27,590 nt of DNA from an uncultured Lachnospiraceae bacterium. GTDB lineage: Bacteria > Bacillota > Clostridia > Lachnospirales > Lachnospiraceae. A program made the position numbers and the translations under genes. The stretch covers positions 1 through 27,590 of the forward strand of contig CAJUOE010000166.1 of the NCBI GenBank assembly GCA_910587895.1. The letters run 5' to 3'. The notes below the pieces were generated by a model. The model saw only the letters and a program-made list of their open reading frames with translations, did not search any database and was not told the origin of the DNA. Positions within the stretch are counted from its first letter, which is position 1. Each line of letters opens with the position of its first letter. Positions 1-7,132 of the stretch are shown here, piece by piece.

Positions 1-86
1 GAGCCCAATAAAAATAACCATTGAAAAATGGAATATGGCGGATAATATCAATATGCCCCATCCCAATTTGTTTTTTTTATTAAATA

Positions 87-482
87 TTAGATGACATCCA
101 ATTCCCTTGATGTAAAAATAATTTGGCGGATATTTTCCTCCTTGCAAAAGGAAATTGACTCTTCTAATTCCCGTTTTGGGAAGGAGCTGGACTTTGCAGT
201 TATGGCAAGGGCATGTTCCCCCAATGCTTCGTGGGCTGCTTTCAGCAGGAAAGTGGAGTCTACGCCGCTGGAAAAAGCGATGGCTAGGGAGCCTAAGCTA
301 GTAATGCGCTCCTTTAGCTGGGTTAATTTCTGGGCTGCCAAAGCGGAACCTCCGGAGGGCTGGTTTTCTTTTTCTGCTTCTTGGGCAGGTCCCTTGGGGC
401 TATAAGCTCCCCTTCCTTGGGCTTTGGCCCTAGGGAGCTGGTTTTCTGGCGCTTGGCTGTAACCTTTCGTGTTCTGATCCAA
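87..482 (-). pseudogene. larE: Truncated LarE-like sulfur transferase (N-terminal half only)
   Basis: LarE donates sulfur from its own cysteine to build the nickel-pincer cofactor of lactate racemase. The fragment carries the N-terminal PP-loop (FSSGVDSTFLLK, about residues 69-80) and the following AITAKSSSFP region. It then stops at ELDVI, about half way through a family protein of roughly 260-270 residues, so the cysteine-bearing C-terminal half is missing and no continuation is seen in any frame down to position 1. The first 50 or so residues are a Gln/Pro/Lys-rich extension unusual for LarE. A TTG start at 482 follows a purine-rich AAGGAAG. An ATG at 505 with AGGGAG upstream lies one frame away across a run of seven A, so a single-base slip would join it to the LarE frame. 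Probably a non-functional remnant. Confidence 0.7.
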
Positions 483-626
483 TTTTTTTCTTCCTTTCTA
501 AACATTTTTAGCCGGCTCCCTAACCTGAACCGTAACTTCTGTATGTTCCGATTATACTGATTAAACCTGAATTTAGTGGAATTTCAATATTTTTAACCCA
601 TTTTCATCTATGTTTCTTACATCCGC
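483..626. other. Intergenic spacer between rloB-like gene and larE remnant
   Basis: This A+T-rich spacer follows the stop of the RloB-like gene on the minus strand. A TATAAT-like hexamer is visible on the minus strand (plus 551-556 region), but I see no convincing -35 partner. No intrinsic terminator with a GC stem and T-run is evident after the defence operon, so read-through into the larE remnant is possible. Confidence 0.4.
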
Positions 627-1574
627 TTACAATCTCATTTCCCTAATTAAAAGCCCGAGATTACTTCCTACTTTGTTTTCCAGCAAAGCCACATCCTCAC
701 AAAACTTTTCTTCATTCTTGATAGCTTTATCGATATGCCTCACAATCTCCTCCGCCTTGTATGAACTTTTTCTATACCGCGGCCAAATCTTGCGCAGCTC
801 CTGTTCTGCATATCTCCTTTTCGCAGTCACCTTGGGATTTTCTAACAATTTATCCATATCTAACCCAAGCACCTCATCAAAATGTAACAATAACCAAAAT
901 TCAAAACATGGATTCGTAATATATAGCCCAAACTTCTTTTCTGCACATGTATGAACCACATATCCATACTGGTTATTGCTTGGCACAGCAATAAAACTTT
1001 CTCTATCCCTATCTACAATCAGGCAAATTTTATCAAAGCCTTCTGCATATGTAATTCCACCGTCCTTAATTATATTCGAAATGTCCGAAATCACATGCAC
1101 GAATTCACACTCTTTCTCCAATATCCCTAATATCACACTACAGGCATACTTTATATCTTCAACCTCTGAACCAAGAGTTTTATGCAAATTCTCTTCACAA
1201 ATCCTGCCCATTCTTTTCCATATATTTCTGGCCTGTATCTTACTGGATGTTATCGCCTTTACGTCATAGAAGTAATCCATAATCCGATTTAACAGGGTTT
1301 CATAGGACATACTCTTTGTCCTGCCTTCTTCTAAATTTTCAATTATCCTGTCCAATATTTTTTTAGGATTGCTCCACCCTTCCTCGCTATAGCTCCTTAT
1401 CAAGGGAACAAGCTCAATTAATGGATTAATGCCAATCTCCGTACGCATGTTATGGACTGCATCAAAATAAAGAACTTCCGTATCGGAACCTTCATATACA
1501 AGAAAATATTTTTTTAAGGTCCTATCTGAAGAAAATACTTGCGTACGTTCTGCAAATTTCCTACTTTCCCTCAT
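627..1574 (-). CDS. RloB/AbiLii-like TOPRIM-type protein (putative phage defence)
   Basis: The protein of 315 residues resembles the RloB family, which also includes AbiLii of the lactococcal AbiL abortive-infection system. Seen in the sequence: an N-terminal acidic motif VYEGSDTE (about 27-33), a VDRDR motif (187-191), and the hallmark ITNPCFEFWLLLHF (219-232). This layout fits a TOPRIM-like nuclease or primase fold with Glu and Asp metal ligands. It is longer than the roughly 200-residue family average, with a helical insert around 60-175. The ATG at 1574 is preferred because GGAGGGG lies 8 bases upstream. A GTG at 1580 overlaps the stop of the upstream ATPase by one base but sits too close to that ribosome site. 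It is translationally coupled to the ATPase, its likely partner. Function as defence is inferred from family and pairing. Confidence 0.8.
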   Translation of the reverse strand: MRESRKFAERTQVFSSDRTLKKYFLVYEGSDTEVLYFDAVHNMRTEIGINPLIELVPLIRSYSEEGWSNPKKILDRIIENLEEGRTKSMSYETLLNRIMDYFYDVKAITSSKIQARNIWKRMGRICEENLHKTLGSEVEDIKYACSVILGILEKECEFVHVISDISNIIKDGGITYAEGFDKICLIVDRDRESFIAVPSNNQYGYVVHTCAEKKFGLYITNPCFEFWLLLHFDEVLGLDMDKLLENPKVTAKRRYAEQELRKIWPRYRKSSYKAEEIVRHIDKAIKNEEKFCEDVALLENKVGSNLGLLIREMRL

Positions 1575-1579
1575 ATACA

Positions 1580-2959
1580 CTACCCCTCCCTGATTGGAAA
1601 TACTGTACTGAAAACAGGAACACCGCCATAACGCCCCTCCAAATACGCTTTATCTATTTTTTGGTCAAATCTTGCATTGTACTCTTCCAAGGAATAAATG
1701 TCACTTTCTCCAGAGTTCCGCTTATTTACAAACCAAATTTCATCCCGGCGCAATAAATCAAAATCCATAAGCCTCGACTCATGTGTCGTAACAATTAACT
1801 GAATATTTTTTTGTTCTGCCAATTCAAGGAAGGTGTCTACGAATTTATACGTCAGGCTTGGATGCAAACATCTGTCTAACTCATCAATCACATATGTTTT
1901 TCCATCTCCAGACAAAAGCACCTCTAACAAATCTAAAACCCTAACCGTACCATCTGACTCCTCTGACAAATCAAATAGTATATTCTTTTTTCCATGTGAA
2001 AATTTAATTGTCTTACATACAACGTTTTCTTCCTTGTCGACCCTCAATATAAAAAAGTCGCGGTTACTTCTCATTATTATTCCTAAATCATCTGCTTCAT
2101 CATTTTTCATGTCAGTTACTTTTTTTTCAATACCAGCAAGCAAATCCTCCTGTATTCTTTTTGGCAAATATCCTATTACCTTTTCCACCGGCACTTCTAC
2201 CATCTGGAAATCTGTTATCCCTGTTCCAAAAGCTGCTATTATTCTACAAATTTCTTCGACATTTTCAGTTTCAGCTAAATAAGAATAGTCCGAAATTGGC
2301 CTGTCCGGATAATTAATGTCCAAACTATTTTGCATCCACATATATACCTTTTGAAATATTGCTGCCTGTGCAAATTGCTGATACAAGGTTTTCTTATTCT
2401 GGTTCATTACAGATAGCAATAGGACACTACTGTCCTCCTGAATGTCTTCCGCATAAACATCTAATTTTTCTAATAATCCTTTCGCATTGATTTGCCCACC
2501 AAATTCATACATCCCGTTCACTATATCCCTTGTAAAAATGACTTTTTCCCTATTATCAGATGTAAGTTCTATCAGCCACTCTGATATAATCTTCCCTTTA
2601 TTTAGGATAATTTCAAATCCATAGGCATAATATTTATTTTCTAACATAAGCTCCAATTCGAAGTAGCTTTCTTTCTCTTTATTCTCCCCAACCACTTTGC
2701 AATATTTATCTGTATACCCTTCTGGCAAACCAAACAATACGACTTGTTTCATGAATTCCAATGCTTTCACTAAGTTCGACTTCCCTGAAGCATTTGCACC
2801 ATAAACTGCAGCAAATTTTAATAATTTAATTTTATCATCTGAATAGATATGCTCCTTTTTATTCCTCACTTTTCCAGCTATCATAGAAAATTCTTCTGAT
2901 TTTCCATCTTCCCTTTCTGAAAAAGAAAGAAAATTTTTTATATTAAAGCGAATAAGCAT
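1580..2959 (-). CDS. RloA/AbiLi-like AAA/ABC-type ATPase (putative phage defence)
   Basis: An SMC/ABC-like ATPase of 459 residues of the kind paired with RloB proteins. Visible motifs: Walker A GANASGKS (54-61), a signature-like LSEESDGTVR (331-340), Walker B YVIDELD (356-362) followed by HPS, and the switch histidine TTHE (391-394). The N-terminal MLIRFNIKNFLSF is typical of this class. The start is the ATG at 2959, preceded by GGGAGGTG. A longer open frame reaches 3013 but would lie inside the promoter, so it is rejected. By family knowledge the ATPase senses or controls and the TOPRIM partner is the effector. The trigger and target are unknown here. The operon is visibly richer in A+T than the genes around it, which suggests acquisition. 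Confidence 0.85.
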   Translation of the reverse strand: MLIRFNIKNFLSFSEREDGKSEEFSMIAGKVRNKKEHIYSDDKIKLLKFAAVYGANASGKSNLVKALEFMKQVVLFGLPEGYTDKYCKVVGENKEKESYFELELMLENKYYAYGFEIILNKGKIISEWLIELTSDNREKVIFTRDIVNGMYEFGGQINAKGLLEKLDVYAEDIQEDSSVLLLSVMNQNKKTLYQQFAQAAIFQKVYMWMQNSLDINYPDRPISDYSYLAETENVEEICRIIAAFGTGITDFQMVEVPVEKVIGYLPKRIQEDLLAGIEKKVTDMKNDEADDLGIIMRSNRDFFILRVDKEENVVCKTIKFSHGKKNILFDLSEESDGTVRVLDLLEVLLSGDGKTYVIDELDRCLHPSLTYKFVDTFLELAEQKNIQLIVTTHESRLMDFDLLRRDEIWFVNKRNSGESDIYSLEEYNARFDQKIDKAYLEGRYGGVPVFSTVFPIREG

Positions 2960-2984
2960 TAACAACACCTCCCTGTCACTGTCA

Positions 2985-3013
2985 AATATATACGACGAAT
3001 TCTTTTTTGTCAA
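2985..3013 (-). promoter_or_regulatory. Sigma-A promoter of the rloA-rloB operon
   Basis: On the minus strand a perfect -35 TTGACA (3008-3013) is separated by 17 bases from a -10 TATATT (2985-2990). The predicted start falls near 2978, leaving a leader of about 20 bases before the ATG at 2959. This near-consensus promoter implies steady expression and fixes the start codon of the ATPase gene. Confidence 0.8.
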
Positions 3014-3255
3014 TTATATTTTCCTATTTTTCAATATAAACTTTTATTTTAATGTGAATTTTTCACTTATTTATAATTTTAAAAAACTTTCCTCCGCTCA
3101 TTGAAGACTGGCGGCATTAAAATAAAATCAGCAAACCCTTATTGCTAGAGCGTGTTTGAAAAATGCTTTCTGACAGCTGTATGCCACAATTTGTGGGGGA
3201 TTTGTGCCGAATGAGGGAGGATTTTGGATATTTAGCCGCTGGAATAATAGGCTCC
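3014..3255. other. Intergenic region between rloA and mgtC, no gene recognised
   Basis: It is A+T-rich near the defence operon. It contains small palindromes (for example GTGAATTTTTCAC at about 3053-3065 and CCACAATTTGTGG at 3184-3196). The minus strand holds an open stretch of about 70 codons overlapping the mgtC end, with no recognisable protein family. No GC stem followed by a T-run was found to terminate mgtC. Confidence 0.4.
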
Positions 3256-3939
3256 TTATATTGTAATCTTTTTAATTTCGGGATATTTTTCTGCAAATTC
3301 TGACAAATGGTACAATTCCTTCCCATGTGCAGTCCGCACCAAAAGTTCCAGTTGGATAAAGTCCCCTTTTTTCCTTGTGCGGAATTTCAGGATCCGGCAC
3401 TGGTAGGTGCCTTCCAGTTCTTTCTGCAGCGCCGTGCCAATCTGCCCCGGTTCCCGGGAATTGTACGCATACTCCACTTCCACCTCGTAAACATCCTTGA
3501 TGATATGGGACAGCTTGCCTTGGCGGCCTAGGAAAATTTCCACTAAAATCACAATGGCTGACGTGCAGATTCCCAGTACGTAAAGCCCTGCCCCGACGGC
3601 CATCCCTACGCCTACCGTTGCCCAGATTCCTGCTGAGGTTGTGATGCCGCTGACGTTTTTGTTGCGGGAAAAAATTACCCCGGATCCTAAAAAGCCAATG
3701 GCAGCCACGGTTCCTGACGCAATGCGGGATGGGTCCACCCGGACGTATTGGCCTACGACGTCTTGGAACCCATATTTGGACAGCACAATCATCAACGCAG
3801 AAGAAACAGCTACAATGACATGGGTGCGCAGGCCCGCCGTTTTCTTCCTGCTCTCCCGCTCATAGCCGATAAGCCCGCCGCAGAAGCCTGCCAGCAGGAT
3901 CCTTGCCAGCCATTCTAACTGCTGCATCAAATATGCCAT
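3256..3939 (-). CDS. MgtC/SapB family membrane protein
   Basis: A protein of 227 residues with an N-terminal membrane domain and a soluble C-terminal domain. The family signature is clear: LLAGFCGGLIGYERE near 15-29, then THVIVAVSSALMIVLS, the glycine-rich IASGTVAAIGFLGSGVIFSR, and SAGIWATVGVGMAVGAGLY, giving about four or five hydrophobic segments. The last 80 residues (from about 147) form the ACT-like cytoplasmic tail usual for longer members. MgtC relatives act in magnesium or acid adaptation and, in some pathogens, inhibit F-type ATP synthase. The specific role here is unknown. The ATG at 3939 follows CGGAGGG by 7 bases, and a TTG two codons earlier is less likely. It is transcribed divergently from asnA. 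Confidence 0.88.
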   Translation of the reverse strand: MAYLMQQLEWLARILLAGFCGGLIGYERESRKKTAGLRTHVIVAVSSALMIVLSKYGFQDVVGQYVRVDPSRIASGTVAAIGFLGSGVIFSRNKNVSGITTSAGIWATVGVGMAVGAGLYVLGICTSAIVILVEIFLGRQGKLSHIIKDVYEVEVEYAYNSREPGQIGTALQKELEGTYQCRILKFRTRKKGDFIQLELLVRTAHGKELYHLSEFAEKYPEIKKITI

Positions 3940-4051
3940 GTGCAAACCCTCCGTTCTTGCTGTTTCATATTTCTGGTACGCTTTTCCTTTTTGGCGCCAG
4001 AAAATATTACCGCCGTTTCCTTCATTTCATCTACAATATTAACATTTTCCA

Positions 4052-4140
4052 CTATTATACCATATGCTCTGCACTATGGTATGGCAACCTATGCCACTCC
4101 GCTTCGCTTCGGGCGGTATAATAGCTGTTGCTATTATACC
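4052..4140. repeat. Cluster of inverted repeats bounded by CTATTATACC / GGTATAATAG
   Basis: The 10-base word CTATTATACC (4052-4061) is repeated inverted at 4115-4124 and direct at 4131-4140. The last two copies form a perfect 10-bp stem with the loop CTGTTG. Between the outer copies are further stem-loops: ATACCATA/TATGGTAT (4057-4064 and 4075-4082), TGGCA/TGCCA around 4082-4096, and a GC-rich CCGC...GCGG hairpin near 4099-4116. The 73-base unit flanked by inverted 10-mers looks like a small palindromic intergenic element or a multi-site operator. It has no coding content. Confidence 0.6.
4054..4062 (-). promoter_or_regulatory. Extended -10 promoter element, probable mgtC promoter
   Basis: The minus strand carries TGGTATAAT, an extended -10 (TGn then TATAAT at 4054-4059), without a good -35. 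It would start transcription near 4047 and give mgtC a leader of roughly 100 bases. It lies in the first of several copies of GGTATAATAG in this spacer, so regulation through the repeats is possible. Confidence 0.45.
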
Positions 4141-4180
4141 ACACCTCCCCCTCTTTTTCATGGAAAGTTTCGGTTCCATA

Positions 4181-4209
4181 TTGAAAAAATCCAGCTGCAA
4201 GCATATAAT
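4181..4209 (+). promoter_or_regulatory. Sigma-A promoter of asnA
   Basis: TTGAAA (4181-4186), a 17-base spacer and a perfect TATAAT (4204-4209) place the start of transcription near 4216. The leader is only about 27 bases, so there is no room for a T-box or other riboswitch between promoter and gene. Regulation, if any, must act at the DNA level, where the inverted-repeat cluster lies just upstream. Confidence 0.8.
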
Positions 4210-4242
4210 GATACCGGACAAAAAAAGGATAAGGAGTACGTT

Positions 4243-5253
4243 ATGGAACATTTAATGATACCTGAAAATTACCAGCCGCAGCTTGATTTGCACGACACGC
4301 AGGTTGCGATTAAGACGGTCAAGGACTTTTTCCAGAACCTGCTGGCGGAGCGGCTGAACCTGCACCGGGTTTCTGCGCCGCTGTTTGTAGACCCGGATTC
4401 TGGGATGAATGATAACTTAAATGGGGTGGAACGCCCAGTGTCATTCGGCATTAAGGAGCAGGGGGAAAAGACGGCTGAGATTGTCCATTCCCTTGCGAAA
4501 TGGAAGCGTTATGCGCTGAAAAAATATGGGTTTTCCATGGGGGAAGGCCTGTACACGGACATGAACGCCATTCGGCGGGATGAAATTACGGACAATATCC
4601 ACTCAATCTTTGTGGACCAATGGGACTGGGAGAAAATCATTTCCAAAAAGGACCGGAACATGGAATATCTGAAGGAAACGGTGCGTAACGTCTACAAGGT
4701 CCTCCGGAAAACGGAAAAATATATGGCAATCCGCTACGATTACATAGAGGAAATCCTGCCCCATGACATTTTCTTCCTTACTACCCAAGAGCTGGAAGAC
4801 CAGTTCCCGGATTGCAGCCCAAAGGAGCGGGAACTGCGCATTGCCCGGGAAAAGGGGGCTGTGTGCATTATGCAGATTGGCGGCAAGTTGAAGTCTGGAG
4901 AACCCCATGACGGCAGGGCGCCGGATTATGACGACTGGGCGCTTAATGCAGATATTGTGGTGTATTATCCGGTGCTGGACATTGCTTTGGAGCTTTCTTC
5001 TATGGGCATCCGGGTGGACAGGAAGGCGCTTTTGGAACAGCTGGAAGAAGCAGGGTGCCCGGAGCGGAAGGAATTGCCGTTCCAGAAATCGGTGCTTTTG
5101 GAGGAGCTCCCGTACACGATTGGCGGGGGGATTGGGCAGTCGCGGATTTGTATGTTTTTCTTGCGGAAAGCGCATATTGGGGAGGTGCAGTCTTCCCTTT
5201 GGAAGGAGGAAGTGGTGAGAGAGGCAGAAAGGTGTGGGATTCCGCTGCTGTAA
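4243..5253 (+). CDS. asnA: Aspartate-ammonia ligase (asparagine synthetase A)
   Basis: AsnA makes asparagine from aspartate, ammonia and ATP in the cytoplasm, using a class II aminoacyl-tRNA-synthetase-like fold. The protein of 336 residues matches the usual length of about 330. Family blocks are visible: HRVSAPLFVDPDSGMNDNLNG, the VERPVSF segment, ALKKYGFSMGEGLYTDMNAIRRDE, VDQWDWEK and, near the end, GGGIGQSRICMF with its motif-3-type arginine. The open frame extends upstream to 3940, but the ATG at 4243 is preceded by AAGGAG at 6 bases and lies just behind a strong promoter, so it is the true start. It is the only plus-strand gene of the window. No terminator is visible behind it, and its 3' end runs into a G-rich patch at the breakpoint with the glycan block. 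Confidence 0.95.
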   Translation: MEHLMIPENYQPQLDLHDTQVAIKTVKDFFQNLLAERLNLHRVSAPLFVDPDSGMNDNLNGVERPVSFGIKEQGEKTAEIVHSLAKWKRYALKKYGFSMGEGLYTDMNAIRRDEITDNIHSIFVDQWDWEKIISKKDRNMEYLKETVRNVYKVLRKTEKYMAIRYDYIEEILPHDIFFLTTQELEDQFPDCSPKERELRIAREKGAVCIMQIGGKLKSGEPHDGRAPDYDDWALNADIVVYYPVLDIALELSSMGIRVDRKALLEQLEEAGCPERKELPFQKSVLLEELPYTIGGGIGQSRICMFFLRKAHIGEVQSSLWKEEVVREAERCGIPLL

Positions 5254-5363
5254 AAAGAGCTTTGCTGGAAAGGGAGGGGTGAGAAGGGGGAGTGCAGTGC
5301 TGGGCAGTCCTGCTGCGTGCTATTATGGGGGGTGTAATGAAGGGGGGTTAGGGGCGGACGGCA
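5254..5363. other. G-rich junction between asnA and the truncated ligase
   Basis: The plus strand carries repeated runs of three to six G (5272-5290 and 5326-5354), a composition unlike either neighbour. The minus-strand ligase frame stays open through it but has lost all family resemblance. A small inverted repeat CGGCA/TGCCG (5359-5363 and 5372-5376) sits on the breakpoint. No gene or terminator is recognised. Confidence 0.5.
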
Positions 5364-5804
5364 ATTGGGACTGCCGGTGGAACCGGAGGTGGTGAGCAGC
5401 AGGCATAACTCCTTATGAAGTGGATATTCCACATCAAAAGAAGTTCTCATCAACATATAGCCAAACATTTCCAGTATCATTTCTGCCTGATACTGTTCAA
5501 AGTCTGCTGCCTGTGCAACGGGCGCCCACAGATAAGAAGGTTTATACCTTGTGATCAGCTCGTCTGCCAGTTCCCGATCCATATGACTATTGAGCAATAC
5601 CGGTACGATACCGTTATTGACAAACGCGGCATATCCGACAACGGAACCTATACTGTTCTCACAAAAGGAAAAAACCAGACATCTTCTTCCGACTGCACTG
5701 AAAATTTTCCTGCCTGATTCCATTAGCTGTTCATACGTAAGCTCTGCCCCGGCCTCATCCCGCAATGCCGTATTATTTTTGTACTCGTCAAAATTCCAGA
5801 TCAT
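5364..5804 (-). pseudogene. Acyl-adenylate ligase, truncated N-terminal fragment
   Basis: The first 147 residues are an AMP-forming acyl ligase N-terminus: LTYEQLMESGRKIFSAV, then VVGYAAFVNNGIVPVLLNSHMD. The fragment ends in the ATP-binding P-loop LLTTSGSTGSPN. After that asparagine the frame stays open to 4965 but reads as unrelated Pro/Ser-rich sequence, partly antisense to asnA. Family members are about 400-550 residues, so most of the adenylation core and the C-terminal lid are lost. The start ATG at 5804 is 15 bases after the ACP stop, with AAGGGAAGAG as ribosome site. Such ligases next to a stand-alone ACP usually activate a carboxylic acid and load it on the ACP. This copy cannot be active. 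The cut marks a recombination or deletion breakpoint. Confidence 0.8.
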
Positions 5805-5819
5805 ATGCTCTTCCCTTTG

Positions 5820-6059
5820 TCAAAACGAAATATCATAGTTCTTGGCAAGAATTTCCTTCCCTTTTTCAAAAGAACTGAAATCTATGATATCATCTGTGTC
5901 CATCATAATGTCAAATGCATCCTCAATGGCAGCAATAAGCTCCATATGTCCGACAGAATCCCATGCGGAAATCCCCTGATACTCCAGTTTCTCGGCCTGT
6001 TCGGCAGAAACGGAGAAAGCCTCGGCAAACAATTTTACATACTTTTCATAATTAGTCAT
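5820..6059 (-). CDS. Acyl carrier protein, pathway-specific
   Basis: A 79-residue protein with the ACP phosphopantetheine site WDSVGHMELI, serine about residue 35, and the usual acidic helix II and III (AIEDAFDIMMDTDDI). Housekeeping ACP normally has DSLD, whereas DSVGHM is typical of carrier proteins dedicated to secondary or glycan pathways. The ribosome site GAGAGG precedes the ATG. It lies directly before the acyl-ligase fragment and after the NeuB homologue, so it probably carries an acyl intermediate for the acyl-sugar module encoded upstream. The cognate loading enzyme is broken in this window. Confidence 0.9.
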   Translation of the reverse strand: MTNYEKYVKLFAEAFSVSAEQAEKLEYQGISAWDSVGHMELIAAIEDAFDIMMDTDDIIDFSSFEKGKEILAKNYDISF

Positions 6060-6085
6060 CGTCTTTACCTCTCATATTTTTTATA

Positions 6086-7120
6086 TTAAATTTCTAAATC
6101 AGACATCGTCACAATGGTATCTGACTCAATATCTCTCCTTACAGTACAGCCTATAACTCTTGCTAATTCTGTAGGCGCCAGCCCGGTTCCAGGTCTTTTA
6201 ACAGTTAAATCCTCTTTGGTGAGTTGTTCCCCTGCTCTAATATCCCTCGTCGCAACAATGCTTCTACGCATATTATCACGTTGCTTTATTTCTTCCGGAC
6301 AAAGATGCCTTTCTTCAGTTCCCATCGCCAAATGAATGGTTTTGCACTTATGAACAAGGTTCTTCAATGGTTCAGGCTCCATGGCCATCTGATTGTCCAT
6401 CCCTATCTTAGTAGAGTCTAACGTAATGTGTTTCTCAATCACCGCCGCTCCCAGCACAGTTGCTGCTACTGCTGCCTCATCGCCAATTGTATGATCTGAA
6501 AAGCCAACCGGATGATCTGGAAACATCTTCCTGAGGCCAAGCATATTATTGAGATTAACTTTGTCTATCGGTGTAGGATACACCGATATGCAATGAAGAA
6601 TTGCGATATTATCATTCCCAGAGCCCTCAAGTATACGAACCGCTTTTAATACTTCGCTAAACTCCGCCATCCCGGTTGAAAGAACAATCGGCATCCCCTT
6701 TCCCGCAATATACTCCAGATACTCGGAATTATTTACTTCCATGGAAGAAATCTTAATAAATGCCGCATCACACTCTTCTGCCAAAAAATCGACCTCTTCT
6801 TTTGAATACGGTGTTGATGAGAAAGCAATCCCTTTTTCTTTACAGTACATAGCCATTTCCTTTAAGGTTTCTGACGACATGGAAAACTTTTCCACAAACC
6901 TTTTGGCAATTGGATTATGTTTATAATATGTCTTGGAATATAACGATTTTGCCGACCAGGATTGAAACTTTACACAGTCGCATCCAGCCTCTGCCGCTGC
7001 ATCTATCATTTCTCTGGCTAGCTGCGGATTGCCATTATGACTGCTGTTTACCTCCGCAATCACATACGGAACACTAAAGTTGGATATTATTTTCCCGTCT
7101 CTGAGCTTTATTGAACTCAT
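6086..7120 (-). CDS. NeuB-family nonulosonate (sialic-acid-like) synthase
   Basis: A 344-residue member of the NeuB/SpsE family, which condenses phosphoenolpyruvate with an aldehyde sugar to give a 3-deoxy-nonulosonic acid. The N-terminal TIM barrel shows VIAEVNSSHNGN (20-31), KFQSW, ILHCISVYPTP, VGFSDHT and AAVIEKHITLD. A C-terminal SAF (antifreeze-like) domain occupies about 285-344, starting at RRSIVATRDIRAG. GAGGTG precedes the ATG at 7120. No CMP-sugar synthetase, NeuC-type epimerase or nonulosonate dehydratase is present in the window. The enzyme either depends on genes outside, or works on a different aldehyde. Pseudaminic, legionaminic or neuraminic specificity cannot be told from the sequence. 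Confidence 0.88.
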   Translation of the reverse strand: MSSIKLRDGKIISNFSVPYVIAEVNSSHNGNPQLAREMIDAAAEAGCDCVKFQSWSAKSLYSKTYYKHNPIAKRFVEKFSMSSETLKEMAMYCKEKGIAFSSTPYSKEEVDFLAEECDAAFIKISSMEVNNSEYLEYIAGKGMPIVLSTGMAEFSEVLKAVRILEGSGNDNIAILHCISVYPTPIDKVNLNNMLGLRKMFPDHPVGFSDHTIGDEAAVAATVLGAAVIEKHITLDSTKIGMDNQMAMEPEPLKNLVHKCKTIHLAMGTEERHLCPEEIKQRDNMRRSIVATRDIRAGEQLTKEDLTVKRPGTGLAPTELARVIGCTVRRDIESDTIVTMSDLEI

Positions 7121-7132
7121 TATAACACCTCA

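Noticed and set aside
1..61. Minus-strand ATG at 61 with a 20-codon frame open to the left edge (MGHIDIIRHIPFFNG...)
   Set aside because: Too short to assign, with no strong ribosome site; it could be the start of a gene beyond the window but cannot be supported.
3117..3326. 69-codon minus-strand frame downstream of mgtC
   Set aside because: It overlaps the mgtC 3' end, has no ribosome site and no family resemblance; it may be degraded intergenic repeat sequence.
3940..4242. N-terminal extension of asnA in the open frame
   Set aside because: It spans the promoter and hairpin region and has no homology; the ATG at 4243 has the ribosome site and fits the family length.
4140..4242. T-box or amino-acid riboswitch for asnA
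   Set aside because: The promoter at 4181-4209 leaves only a 27-base leader, and no T-box core sequence is present.
4965..5363. C-terminal 130 residues of the 279-codon ligase frame
   Set aside because: The sequence is unrelated to adenylate ligases and is partly antisense to asnA; it is a chance open frame past the breakpoint.
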